Shown: positions 25,398-33,241 of the stretch, one piece after another
How positions within the stretch are numbered: the first letter of the stretch is position 1
Layout of the letters: each line of letters starts with the position of its first letter
NCBI GenBank assembly: GCA_000531095.1
Contig: HG799466.1
Span: 495,906-559,905, forward strand
Reading direction: 5' to 3'
DNA from: Gemmata massiliana
GTDB lineage: Bacteria > Planctomycetota > Planctomycetia > Gemmatales > Gemmataceae
DNA length: 64,000 nt
The notes under the pieces: generated by a model
What the model saw: only the letters and a program-made list of their open reading frames with translations
Told to the model about the DNA's origin: nothing
Database searches by the model: none
Program-made: the position numbers and the translations under genes

Positions 25398-25858
25398 GCC
25401 GCCCTCGGCTTGCCGGGCTTGTGTGGGCACCGTTCCATTGCCGGGTGGAGCACCTTGCCTTGCAGATCCAACACCACCTTTGCCCCGCCGCGGTCGCAAA
25501 ACGCGGGGTCGGCCATTCGCTCGCGAGTTTCTGGATCTGTGACGTCCGCCGAACACAAGCGACAAATCACTAACTGCGGGGTGGCGCTCTGGTGCGAGGC
25601 TTCCGGAAGTGCCGCGGGGTCCGCCCCGACGTTCCCCCCCACTTGTTTCAGGTGCTCGAGAACACGAGTGCGATACGGCTCGCGGCTCAACATCTTTGCG
25701 AAGGATCGGACAAACGGGTCTTTCGCATCGGGCACGGTTAGCGCAGCCGCGGTGCCGTTGATCTGGAACCCCCATTTTTGCGCCCGCGCAAACGACACGA
25801 ATTCGGCGGGTGTGGGGATACGGTGGTTGATGAGGGATACAAATTCATCCAGCGTCAT
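25394..25858 (-). CDS. Phage protein with C-terminal zinc-finger-like part
   Basis: 154 residues from the ATG at 25858 with GGAGG upstream. MTLDEFVSLINHRIPTPAEF and a helical first half; then CRLCSADVTDPETRERMAD and a later Cys plus His in ERCPHKPGKP. It overlaps the helicase end by 14 bases. Function unknown; a helicase partner is possible. Confidence 0.5.
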   Translation of the reverse strand: MTLDEFVSLINHRIPTPAEFVSFARAQKWGFQINGTAAALTVPDAKDPFVRSFAKMLSREPYRTRVLEHLKQVGGNVGADPAALPEASHQSATPQLVICRLCSADVTDPETRERMADPAFCDRGGAKVVLDLQGKVLHPAMERCPHKPGKPRAA

Positions 25859-27500
25859 CGCTACCTCCTTGTTGTTTGCGACTGCGCATTTCGTCGCGAA
25901 CCTTGAGCGCCTGCTGACGCGAGTACCCGAGCGCCGTGAGTGCCTGCACACCGAGTTCAATTAGGTCACGCACGACACTTGCTTGGAACTTGGTGACGCC
26001 TTCGGGAATCGCAATCCGCTTAAACCGAAACCAACCGATTTGCTTGTCTGAAGCCGGCTCGCCGGCGCCCCATGTACCAACTGCTTTTCGAGCTGCTTCG
26101 CGTGCCTCGCTCACATCCTTTTGACCACCCACAGTCTTGCGCCCGCTCATCGGGTCGAAGGCTTTATCAGCGAACGATGCCTTCGCCTTGAGGTCGCGGT
26201 ACTTCTGGTTCGCGATGGCTCGTAGGTCGCAAAACACCTTCGCCGTTTCAATGTCCTCCTCCGTCTCGCTGCCGCCCCCGAGTTTGCTGGTTTCGTCTTG
26301 CACCTGCTTGGCTGCGGCCTTGACGTCAGGCGGCAGGTCGTCGCCGCCGAGAATGTCAACGGGGTCGCACAATTCGTGTTTGCAGTTCACCGGGTAGTAG
26401 GTGACGACGATGCCGAATGGTTTCGGGGATTGGTCAATGAGAAGACGACGTTGTGGGGACATATCAGGGCCGCCGCACAGCAACCCACGTAGGCTCGGAT
26501 GCGTCCGGAAGACTCGCCCGACACCCTGCGTATAGCGAACAAGGGACGCGGTCGGCGCGGCCCACACGACTCGCAACAGGTTCGGGAGGTCGTAGCCCTC
26601 CGTGTACAGGTTGACGTTGAAGATGTAGTCGAGGTCGCCTTGCGCCAGTTTCTTGCCGGCGTCCTCACGCTCGTCGTCGGGGCTGTCCGCGTACAACATC
26701 ACCGATCGGCCGGGGCGGTACCGGTTGTTCATCAGTTCGGAGTAAGCGCGAGCTACAGCCACCTCGGGACAAAATACAATGGTCGGGCCGCGGTCCTCCG
26801 CGAGCGAGGAGCACACTTCGTGGAGCGGCTTCTCCTGCATCAACAGCGCCTGCACCTGTTCCGGGTCCAGGTCGGTGCCCTTGAGCCGCACGTTGGAAAA
26901 ATCCAGACTCTCCACGTCACGCCGAAAAAATTTCACGGGAACAATCCAACCCTCACTCATTGCCTGCGAGGGGCCGTAGGTGCCGGACACGCTCTCGCAC
27001 ACATTCCGCAGCGCGACACCATCCTTGCGGTTCGGTGTCGCGGTCACGATGAGGATCTTCAGGCGCGGGTTCCGTTTGAAGTGATCCAGTACGCGGCGGT
27101 AGGTGGGCGAGGTGGCGCGGTGCCCCTCGTCAACGATGACGAGGGAAAATCCGTGCGGGTCGAACGTGCTCAACCGTTTCGCCTGCGACTCTGGGCCAAT
27201 GCTCGACACCGACGCGAAAACGATCTTGTTCCGCTTGTACCCGTCTTCGGCGCGTAACTCCGCCTTCTCGACGGCCACGTCATCGAACCCGGCCCGTTCG
27301 AGTCGCTCAATGGGTTGCGTGACGAGGTAGTCACGATGAACTAGAACCAGCACGCGCCCCGGCTCGCTTACCGCCATACTCATGTACATCTCCGTTTTGC
27401 CAGTGCCGGTGGCGGAGATGATGGCAGTTGATTGGTGCGACTCCCACGACTTGTGGGCACTCGCTATCAACTGCTCTTGGTAGTAACGAAGATCGAACAC
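25845..27500 (-). CDS. Superfamily 2 DEAH-type helicase
   Basis: 551 residues. Motif I SATGTGKTEMY (29-39), motif II VDEGH (123-127), motif III TATPN (153-157), motif VI QGVGRVFR (325-332). The layout fits phage SF2 helicases related to UvsW and to the type III restriction helicase fold; residues 400-540 are an extra domain containing EPASDKQIGWFRFKR, a segment often seen as a small C-terminal DNA-binding-like motif in phage helicases. It probably unwinds or branch-migrates DNA with the ERF annealing protein and RusA-like nuclease. Confidence 0.85.
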   Translation of the reverse strand: MFDLRYYQEQLIASAHKSWESHQSTAIISATGTGKTEMYMSMAVSEPGRVLVLVHRDYLVTQPIERLERAGFDDVAVEKAELRAEDGYKRNKIVFASVSSIGPESQAKRLSTFDPHGFSLVIVDEGHRATSPTYRRVLDHFKRNPRLKILIVTATPNRKDGVALRNVCESVSGTYGPSQAMSEGWIVPVKFFRRDVESLDFSNVRLKGTDLDPEQVQALLMQEKPLHEVCSSLAEDRGPTIVFCPEVAVARAYSELMNNRYRPGRSVMLYADSPDDEREDAGKKLAQGDLDYIFNVNLYTEGYDLPNLLRVVWAAPTASLVRYTQGVGRVFRTHPSLRGLLCGGPDMSPQRRLLIDQSPKPFGIVVTYYPVNCKHELCDPVDILGGDDLPPDVKAAAKQVQDETSKLGGGSETEEDIETAKVFCDLRAIANQKYRDLKAKASFADKAFDPMSGRKTVGGQKDVSEAREAARKAVGTWGAGEPASDKQIGWFRFKRIAIPEGVTKFQASVVRDLIELGVQALTALGYSRQQALKVRDEMRSRKQQGGSDDAG

Positions 27501-27508
27501 AGCCCCTC

Positions 27509-27895
27509 CTAGAAATCGACTGAAGTGTCCTCACCGCCGCTTTCTTTCAGGCGTTCATTTTCGGCTCGCAGGTCGGCCACTTCCCGTTCGAGAAATTTGA
27601 CGTACTCCCACACCCCTCCGTAAGCCTCCTTGAGCCGACGCATCCTTTCTGTTCCATCGGTCACGACATCAAACTTGTCCATTGCGTGCTTCTCAGCCAC
27701 GCTGAGCCGTTGGATGGCCGTTTTGAGTGACGACAACTCCGCGTTGATCGCATTGCAGCGCAACACGGCTTCGGAACGCGCGTGTCCGGTCCACCGCTGC
27801 ACAGCGATTTCAACTTGCGACTTTTCCAACAAGAGTTCGTTGCGTCGGTCTACTGCCTCGGCAAGCGTACTCGGCGACGGGCGCACCGCCTTCAT
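27509..27895 (-). CDS. Coiled-coil phage protein
   Basis: 128 residues, almost all helix: LAEAVDRRNELLLEKSQVEI at the start and a leucine-zipper-like coil at the end (FLEREVADLRAENERLKESG). Four-base overlap with the ParB-domain gene upstream and eight bases before the helicase. Unknown; may link the two products. Confidence 0.55.
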   Translation of the reverse strand: MKAVRPSPSTLAEAVDRRNELLLEKSQVEIAVQRWTGHARSEAVLRCNAINAELSSLKTAIQRLSVAEKHAMDKFDVVTDGTERMRRLKEAYGGVWEYVKFLEREVADLRAENERLKESGGEDTSVDF

Positions 27896-29073
27896 GCGGC
27901 CTCCTTGTCGTTAGCACCAAACGCGATTTTCGCCCGGTCAATGCAAACGGGCGGGACGCTCGACGACAGTTCCGGCGTCCATTTCAAGTTGAGGCAAGTG
28001 CGGCAGTCGTCCGGATGCGGTGCTTCGGCGTACTGGTACGGGCACACGGTGTGCTTCGGGACGGCCGCTTTAACATGCTGGAGAGCCTGCTCCAGTCCGG
28101 TGTGTACGTAGCGATCGGCGTAGTCGTCGCCGTTCCGCTTACCGCGCCGGAAACTGGATGCGGACGGGAGCCGGAGGAACTCGCCGCCGGGGGAAGTGGT
28201 CACTTCGTTAAATAACTTCTGTGCCGCCTGAATCGCTGCGACGAGTTGTTTGAACTTCGGCACCGTGGCGAATGCATCGACCGCATGGGTCTGGATCGGG
28301 ATACCCCACGCATCGACTACCGGCGGCAAAATCACTTTGGCGGCGGGCGGGGGCGAATCGCTAACGAGCGAAATCGTCTCGGACAGCGATTCGTTTTTGG
28401 TCTTGCATTCGGGATCGGGCAGAGGCGGTTCTGGCTCGTTTTTTGCGATTTCCTCGGTGATTTCCATATTCCTGTCTGCAACGGTTGCAGACAGGACGTT
28501 ATCATCAGTATCAGACTGCCCTGCAACGGTTGCAGGGCAGTCTGATACATGCCTGATTATCGGTGGGCGTTTTTTCCCGTCCGAAGTCTCCCTGACTTCT
28601 CCATCGTTTACCGGACGAATCTTGCGCACGAACTCCACGCTAACGGCCGCGTGCTTCGCGATACGCGGGTTGCTCCACGACGGATAATCCTCAAGGACCA
28701 TCTCGACGGCTCGACGCTTGTCGGCATTGGAGCGAGGCAGCCCGTGGGTAGAGTTCGACCCACAAGCGTTCAATCTGGCTTCACGGCGCCCGCCCGGTCG
28801 GACGACACAAGAGATCTCTTTCACGCTGGCGCGACTGAACGCTTCGGCGCGGTGGAACCCCTCGGAGAGCCAAAAGGTTTTACCTTCCTGATAGACGACG
28901 AGCGGCGGGAACTCGTCGCCGTTCTCGATGTCCTCGCGGTACTTCTCGACGGTAGATTCATCGATGCCCTTGGCACGTGGCTGGACTCCCGAATCGATCT
29001 GAATGCTGGACAGTTTCAGGGTCTTAGTTTTGTCCGCCACGGCCGCCACCTCATGTGAATTGGGAACCTGCAT
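27892..29073 (-). CDS. ParB/Srx-fold domain protein
   Basis: 393 residues. Residues about 15-105 are a ParB N-terminal domain: IQIDSGVQPRAKGIDESTVE, FPPLVVYQEGKTFWLSEGFHR, AEAFSRA. An HTH-like segment follows (KHAAVSVEFVRKIRP). Middle residues 170-250 are disordered and acidic; the C-terminus has CPYQYAEAPHPDDCRTCLNL, a metal-binding-like cluster. Phage ParB-domain proteins may act in partition, transcription or as nucleases. Two long palindromes lie in the coding region for residues 175-205. An RBS is weak. Confidence 0.75.
   Translation of the reverse strand: MQVPNSHEVAAVADKTKTLKLSSIQIDSGVQPRAKGIDESTVEKYREDIENGDEFPPLVVYQEGKTFWLSEGFHRAEAFSRASVKEISCVVRPGGRREARLNACGSNSTHGLPRSNADKRRAVEMVLEDYPSWSNPRIAKHAAVSVEFVRKIRPVNDGEVRETSDGKKRPPIIRHVSDCPATVAGQSDTDDNVLSATVADRNMEITEEIAKNEPEPPLPDPECKTKNESLSETISLVSDSPPPAAKVILPPVVDAWGIPIQTHAVDAFATVPKFKQLVAAIQAAQKLFNEVTTSPGGEFLRLPSASSFRRGKRNGDDYADRYVHTGLEQALQHVKAAVPKHTVCPYQYAEAPHPDDCRTCLNLKWTPELSSSVPPVCIDRAKIAFGANDKEAA
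28471..28495. repeat. 25-bp near-perfect palindrome inside the ParB-domain gene
   Basis: Arms CCTGTCTGCAAC and GTTGCAGACAGG (12 bp each) around a single G. It shares the core CTGCAACGGTTGCAG with the larger palindrome 12 bases away. Encodes part of a disordered linker, so the DNA/RNA structure rather than protein may be what is selected. Confidence 0.9.
28508..28548. repeat. 41-bp palindrome inside the ParB-domain gene
   Basis: Two 20-bp arms, GTATCAGACTGCCCTGCAAC and its exact complement, around a single central G. The shared 15-bp core with the 28471-28495 copy suggests one mobile or protein-binding sequence family. In mRNA it would form a 20-bp hairpin. Confidence 0.9.
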
Positions 29074-29093
29074 CCTGTCGCGCGAAGGGGGAA

Positions 29094-29816
29094 CTACACC
29101 TTGGCTGGCGCTGGGAATTTGGTGACCGTTTCGGTGTCAACCTTCCTCAGCGCCTCAACGTCGGCGGGAGAGAGGATCTTTTTCTCTACATCCGCAACCA
29201 CACCTTTGCGCGCTGCGAGATATTCCGCGTGCGACTTGCACTGCCCGTATGCTTGGGCGTGCTTCGCTCGGAGTTGCAGATTGTCTTTGACCGCACTGGT
29301 TGCGTCCTCACGGGGCGGCTGGCGCTGTTGCTGAGCAGCGGGTCGACTCGCCGCGGTCCCGTCGTCGTCCTCATCGGCCGCGACGCCCGCAATGGATTGA
29401 AGCGCGTACCGGCGCGCGTAGGTGAGCGCTGATCCCACTCCCTGCGGATCCCCCTTGGAGGGGCGGAGCAACATCGTCGTTTCGACGTACTCGCCGCTGT
29501 CGTGCATGAGAATGGTGGTGAGCGCCGCGCCCGCGTCCAGTTCGCACGGCAACTGCACCACGCTGAGCCCGTGCTTCACCAATGCAGGCATCACCGTGTC
29601 GCGCACCGTCGCCAGGTCCGCGTACTTGCTCTTGAAGTGCGGGTTGACCGAATCCTTCGGGGGGTTCTTCATCTCGCCTTGAGCCTTGCACAGTGCCGCG
29701 GCGAGCTTACCAATCGACATCGAGCGACGCACGGACGATGGCCCGAACTCGCTCGCGATACGACTCTTGGCCTCCTTTGCTGCTTCGGTCGCGTTGCTCG
29801 TAGTCACGGTGTTCAT
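29094..29816 (-). CDS. ERF-family single-strand annealing protein
   Basis: 240 residues from the ATG at 29816 (GGAGA upstream). SIGKLAAALCKAQGEMKNPP, NPHFKSKYADLATVRD, PALVKHGLSVVQLPCE and GSALTYARRYALQSIAGVAA are the ERF signature; the C-terminus is a Gln/Arg-rich linker plus a helical tail. ERF proteins anneal complementary single strands for phage recombination and circularisation. Together with the SF2 helicase and RusA-like protein this gives a complete-looking phage recombination set without a visible exonuclease. Confidence 0.85.
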   Translation of the reverse strand: MNTVTTSNATEAAKEAKSRIASEFGPSSVRRSMSIGKLAAALCKAQGEMKNPPKDSVNPHFKSKYADLATVRDTVMPALVKHGLSVVQLPCELDAGAALTTILMHDSGEYVETTMLLRPSKGDPQGVGSALTYARRYALQSIAGVAADEDDDGTAASRPAAQQQRQPPREDATSAVKDNLQLRAKHAQAYGQCKSHAEYLAARKGVVADVEKKILSPADVEALRKVDTETVTKFPAPAKV

Positions 29817-29965
29817 GACACATCTCCACTGACCCGACACCACACGAACAAGAGGCGGCAGATTGCGCTGAGGGTGGTCATGGGGCACCGGGGGGGGGGT
29901 TAGGCGGTGGACGGGGCAAGGTTCTTGTCGGTAACAAAGCGGTTATCGCCCCGCCCCACCGTGGT

Positions 29966-30205
29966 TCAGAGTCGGCCCATCGTGCGACGGAAAGTTTTGA
30001 CAGCGTTAATGCCTTCCTCAAGAGCCACCGACAGTTCGTCCTCGAACACCTTCCGCTCGCACCCGTGGCGCCGGTCCTCCTTGGGTCGTGGGTCGGTGAA
30101 CACCGCGTGCCACTTCACCCAGAACGTGTCCCGGCAAATCGCGAGCGTCTCGCACGCGCTCTTCAGCTTGACCAATTTGGTCGTCACCCGTCGTGTTCGA
30201 GTCAT
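29966..30205 (-). CDS. Small basic protein under a repressible promoter
   Basis: 79 residues from the ATG at 30205. Basic start TRTRRVTTKLVKLKSACETL, then CRDTFWVKWHAVFTDPRPKE and a helical end. Could bind nucleic acid; no family recognised. It is the first leftward gene after the TTGACA promoter at 30236-30264 and could head the early operon that includes the ERF gene, although 149 noncoding bases with a 10-base G run (29890-29899) separate them. Confidence 0.5.
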   Translation of the reverse strand: MTRTRRVTTKLVKLKSACETLAICRDTFWVKWHAVFTDPRPKEDRRHGCERKVFEDELSVALEEGINAVKTFRRTMGRL

Positions 30206-30235
30206 GTCGGAACCCGTGGTTAACTTGTCTGGAGT

Positions 30236-30280
30236 AATATGTACGTACAGAGGCCGGATGTCAATCTCAATGTACGTACA
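30236..30280 (-). promoter_or_regulatory. Leftward early promoter with paired TGTACGTACA operators
   Basis: On the minus strand TTGACA (30264-30259), a 17-bp spacer, CATATT (30241-30236). Perfect palindromes TGTACGTACA lie at 30240-30249, next to the -10, and at 30271-30280, upstream of the -35. Centre spacing is 31 bp, about three helical turns, so two dimers could bind the same face or form a loop. Confidence 0.7.
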
Positions 30281-30581
30281 AAATCCGCGATTAATCAGGA
30301 CGAATGACAGTAAGCCGCCAGATAGTAAGGAGATGCGGCGAGCCGTACAATTTGCGGAACTACTACAGATGAAATCCGGATTTTGTGTGGCACCCGTGGC
30401 AAAGCAACCTGAAAAGCCCCGCAAAAGAACGCGAGAGCGGATTGACTTGCGTCTACCGCCTGACATTCGCGAAAGGGTCGAGAAGCAATCTGAGCGGTAC
30501 GGCTTGGGAATGAGTGCGTATATACGCCAAGCGCTTGTTCAGCGACTTGAGCGGGACGAGAGTTCTGAAGACAAATCGTAA
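30258..30581 (+). CDS. Ribbon-helix-helix regulator
   Basis: 107 residues from the ATG at 30258, which has AGAGG four bases upstream; starts at 30270 or 30333 (with AAGGAG almost touching the ATG) are also possible. The core is RKRTRERIDLRLPPDIRERV then QSERYGLGMSAYIRQALVQRL, a clear ribbon-helix-helix (Arc/CopG type). Proteins of this fold bind short palindromes as dimers of dimers, which fits the two TGTACGTACA sites overlapping its own 5' end and the leftward promoter. It is probably the repressor or autoregulator of the early region. Confidence 0.75.
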   Translation: MSISMYVQNPRLIRTNDSKPPDSKEMRRAVQFAELLQMKSGFCVAPVAKQPEKPRKRTRERIDLRLPPDIRERVEKQSERYGLGMSAYIRQALVQRLERDESSEDKS

Positions 30582-30706
30582 GCATTTTGCCCCCGAGTTC
30601 TGATAGGGGCATTCTGCCTCCGACTGCGTGAGTTGTGATGTCAGGCGCGCGTCGAAAGTGCGTAAGTGCGAGCCGGGGCGGTGTGAGTCGGATGTGAGTG
30701 GGTGTA

Positions 30707-30755
30707 AAACCGCAGGGGATTAAAGGCGCTGTTTGCCTTTAATCCCCTGCGGTTT
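30707..30755. terminator. Bidirectional terminator, 21-bp stem
   Basis: A 21-bp perfect stem (30707-30727 with 30735-30755) and a 7-nt loop GCTGTTT. Runs of A and T flank each side, so it can work for the rightward RHH gene and the convergent leftward antirepressor gene. Bases 30582-30706 hold no gene. Confidence 0.85.
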
Positions 30756-30772
30756 GTATTTGTTAGCGGCGA

Positions 30773-31555
30773 TTATACGGAGTCGCCGAAGTATTCTCGC
30801 AGAAGGGTTTCGGGGTACGTATTTACGACCCCGAAACGCGGATCGGTCATCGTACTCGTCCTGATGCCCCTGGAGTTGCACAGGGCCGTCAGTTTCTTCC
30901 CGTGCGCCGCGGCCTGTGTAACGGGCATCTCTCGGTTACGAACCCGGCTGTAACCCAAAACGGTGAAGTACCCGTGATTCGATGTGCTCTGATGCAGTGC
31001 GGCTTGCGCGGTAGCCGTCGCGGAGCGGGCCAGTTGGTGGGCTTCCCAAAGGTGCTGTACCATTTGGGACTGGAGGCGTTCCGCCTCAATCTGGCGTCGC
31101 CGCGTCTCGATCAGGAGCGGCATCGACGACGTCATTTGCGCCTGAACGCGGAGCATCTCGTTGAGGAGCGGGTCAGAGTGGTACTGCTCTTGGCTCGCCG
31201 CGCTCACTCGCGCCCCGAAATGGCGATCGAGAACCTCGGCGCACTCTGCCTGGTACCGGCGGATCTTCTCCCGGACGCTGTCCTTCACTTTGCGCTCGTC
31301 AATGTTCGCCAGCCACATGACGAGCGTGCGGCGGTCGATCATCACCATTGACTGAACGCGGCCACTAGTATCGTGCGTGTCGATCTCCGACACGCACGCC
31401 CACGACTTCTTTTTCAGCTTTTGAAGCTGCGCGCTGAACGCGAGGCCGATGTTTTCGCAGATCCGCCGGAGACTCGTTCGGAAGTTACCGCCGTCCAGGG
31501 CGACTGCTTCCAATTCATCACCGTGGAATTGGATTTTTACGAGTTCGTTTGCCAT
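30773..31555 (-). CDS. Phage antirepressor, P22_AR N-terminal domain
   Basis: 260 residues. Residues 5-120 match the P22_AR_N domain: VKIQFHGDELEAVALDGGNF, RTSLRRICENIGLAFSAQL, SMVMIDRRTLVMWLANIDER, RRYQAECAEVLDRHF. A coiled-coil region follows and then a C-terminal domain with HGYFTVLGYSRVRNREMP and VVNTYPETLLREYFGDSV. Antirepressors inactivate the prophage repressor by binding, triggering induction. It is convergent with the RHH gene and separated by a strong terminator, consistent with independent control. Confidence 0.85.
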   Translation of the reverse strand: MANELVKIQFHGDELEAVALDGGNFRTSLRRICENIGLAFSAQLQKLKKKSWACVSEIDTHDTSGRVQSMVMIDRRTLVMWLANIDERKVKDSVREKIRRYQAECAEVLDRHFGARVSAASQEQYHSDPLLNEMLRVQAQMTSSMPLLIETRRRQIEAERLQSQMVQHLWEAHQLARSATATAQAALHQSTSNHGYFTVLGYSRVRNREMPVTQAAAHGKKLTALCNSRGIRTSTMTDPRFGVVNTYPETLLREYFGDSV

Positions 31556-31855
31556 CGGTTCACCAGGTCAAGGTGAAGATGCGCCGACGCTGCCCGCTAC
31601 CGCGAATCTGTGTTGATTCGCTGAAGTGAAAAGGCTACATAATCCGCACAACGGCCCGAGCCGCAAGGCGGAGGTCGGTTGGGAAGGGTCGGCACGTCCG
31701 CCGTAGGAAGTTGGCGTGCCGACCCGCATCTTCTGGATTCAGATGCGAAATATCGGCTATCTTTTGTTGGTGCAATAGCAAATCCCCGAGACCATCAAGG
31801 GTCTCGAATTAGCCCGCCCGCATAGTTCGATGCGAACCGCCCAAGGTGAAGCGCA
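31556..31855. other. 300-bp noncoding stretch with two hairpins
   Basis: Contains an 11-bp stem GGGTCGGCACG (31686-31696) with CGTGCCGACCC (31715-31725) and a 7-bp stem CGAGACC (31787-31793) with GGTCTCG (31800-31806); the latter lies just beyond the stop of the gene at 31856 and may terminate it. The promoter of the antirepressor gene should lie near 31560-31650, but no clear hexamers are seen. Confidence 0.5.
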
Positions 31856-32317
31856 TTACCGCAAAACCAACCTGTAGCCGTCCGCTTCGCCCTGAATTAC
31901 GTCGCCGTCGAAAGTGAACGCGGTCTTGAGTTCGCGGCGCAGTTCGCGAATGTGGTACCGCGTGTTCGCCTCGTCCGTGTGCCGGTCGAATGCCGCCGCA
32001 GTCAGCTCCTTGGCGGTCAGCGGGTTTTCCGCCTCGATGAACACCCGGAGCAACCTGAGACGAGAAGGGGCCACGAGTACGGCGGTGCCGTCGAATGTCG
32101 CCCCGCGCTCGGTCACCACCCACCCAGCAACGACGGGCGGTTTCGCCTCATCCACCTCGTCCGCCTTGGCGCAGGCGCCGCACGGGACCGGGACATCAAT
32201 GAGTTTGCCCACATCGTCTAATACGATGACCCGTTTGGCAGCGCGACCCGGCGAAACGTGGTCCGCGATGGCTCGGGCAGCGGCTTGCAGGGCGCGGAGG
32301 GGGTCGCGATTTGTCAT
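31856..32317 (-). CDS. Winged-helix-type phage regulator
   Basis: 153 residues from the ATG at 32317 (a longer start at 32389 would overlap the previous gene). N-terminal helix RALQAAARAIADHV, a central CGAC pair, then a C-terminal winged helix: SRLRLLRVFIEAENPLTAKE, DEANTRYHIRELRRELK and a wing DVIQGEADGYRLVL, resembling the OmpR/DnrI effector fold. Probably a transcription regulator of the lysogeny region. Confidence 0.6.
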   Translation of the reverse strand: MTNRDPLRALQAAARAIADHVSPGRAAKRVIVLDDVGKLIDVPVPCGACAKADEVDEAKPPVVAGWVVTERGATFDGTAVLVAPSRLRLLRVFIEAENPLTAKELTAAAFDRHTDEANTRYHIRELRRELKTAFTFDGDVIQGEADGYRLVLR

Positions 32318-32357
32318 GTTCACTTGTTCCGTGGGCGTCTGTTCACACTCCACGAAT

Positions 32358-32852
32358 CTAACCCGCGTCCGCTCGCTCGGAAAGTTCATCCGGCTGCCGC
32401 GCGAAAAATGGCAGCGACGGCTGCGAGCCCGTGTAGTACCCGTTTTGCGGGTGCACCCATACGAACCCTTTTTTCCTCAGATCTGCCAGCGCGTGGCGGA
32501 CGGTGTCGATTGCCATATCGTCCTCGGGGTATTTTACGCGCAACATCGTCTCCAACGCACCCGAGTTAAGAACCAAGTCATCCCCGCCCATAACTGCTCG
32601 CTGGTCGCGAATGAAACAAAACAACCGCTTGACCGCACGGCGCTCACGAGCGAGGCCGTGCGGCACGTTCACCAAGTCCGCGTCCGCCGGCTTGGGCGGT
32701 TTGACGCGCCGGGCGGTGAGCGAAATGTAAACCCCGTTCGCGGTCGCGTTCGCGCGCAAAGACTTGCGCCCGGCGCCTCGAAGCAGTTCGTGAACTCGGG
32801 CGAGCAGTGATTCGACCTCGCGTTCGAGAGATTGTTGTGTTTCGTCGGGCAT
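32358..32852 (-). CDS. Phage protein with C-terminal winged-helix-like part
   Basis: 164 residues: a coiled start (QSLEREVESLLARVHELLRG), a middle with LFCFIRDQRAVMGGDDLVLN, then MAIDTVRHALADLRKKGFVW and HPQNGYYTGSQPS, which looks like a helix-turn-helix with wing. Likely DNA-binding. It is divergent from the integrase unit and shares its promoter region. Confidence 0.55.
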   Translation of the reverse strand: MPDETQQSLEREVESLLARVHELLRGAGRKSLRANATANGVYISLTARRVKPPKPADADLVNVPHGLARERRAVKRLFCFIRDQRAVMGGDDLVLNSGALETMLRVKYPEDDMAIDTVRHALADLRKKGFVWVHPQNGYYTGSQPSLPFFARQPDELSERADAG

Positions 32853-32920
32853 TGCGTCACCGGGCGAAGCGCTGCCAAATTCTGCGCGGCAGCGCCACGG
32901 AGATTCATGGCGGGCAAGTC

Positions 32921-32950
32921 TTCACATATTCTGAACATCCGTCATATCCT
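32921..32950 (+). promoter_or_regulatory. Candidate promoter for the integrase unit
   Basis: TTCACA (32921-32926), 18-bp spacer, TATCCT (32945-32950), 30 bases before the start of the 79-residue gene. Moderate match to the sigma-70 consensus; no other candidate is stronger in this interval. Confidence 0.4.
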
Positions 32951-32980
32951 GTTCGCAATGCCAGTTCGGGAGTTTTTAAC

Positions 32981-33220
32981 ATGTCGCCTACCGAAGTGCT
33001 CGTGCCGTGCTTGGACATCGGCGCCGGAACGCAGACCGCAACGATCCGCGACGCTCGAACGAAAAAGCCCGTTCGCCTGTCGGGGGTCAAAAAGCTAGTT
33101 TTGGTAGACCGGCGAGCGTGCGTAAGCCTCCGGGTGATTTCCGAGGAACGCGGGCAGGCACTCGTGCGTATTAGCGACAACGCCTTCGCTTGGGTTGTTC
33201 CTCACGTAACGGAACGGTAA
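32981..33220 (+). CDS. Small gene upstream of integrase, possible directionality factor
   Basis: 79 residues from the ATG at 32981, with GGGAG eight bases upstream. Basic and beta-rich: ATIRDARTKKPVRLSGVKKL, then SLRVISEERGQALVRISDN. It has no obvious HTH, but its position 21 bases before the integrase start, in the same unit, is typical for excisionases. An alternative is a small carbon-storage-regulator-like or SH3-like RNA binder. Family not recognised. Confidence 0.5.
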   Translation: MSPTEVLVPCLDIGAGTQTATIRDARTKKPVRLSGVKKLVLVDRRACVSLRVISEERGQALVRISDNAFAWVVPHVTER

Positions 33221-33241
33221 CCAACTGGAGGGAATCAAATT

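Noticed and set aside
24674..25573. 299-codon rightward frame across the noncoding gap
   Set aside because: Overlaps two leftward genes antisense, Arg/Pro-rich, no ribosome site.
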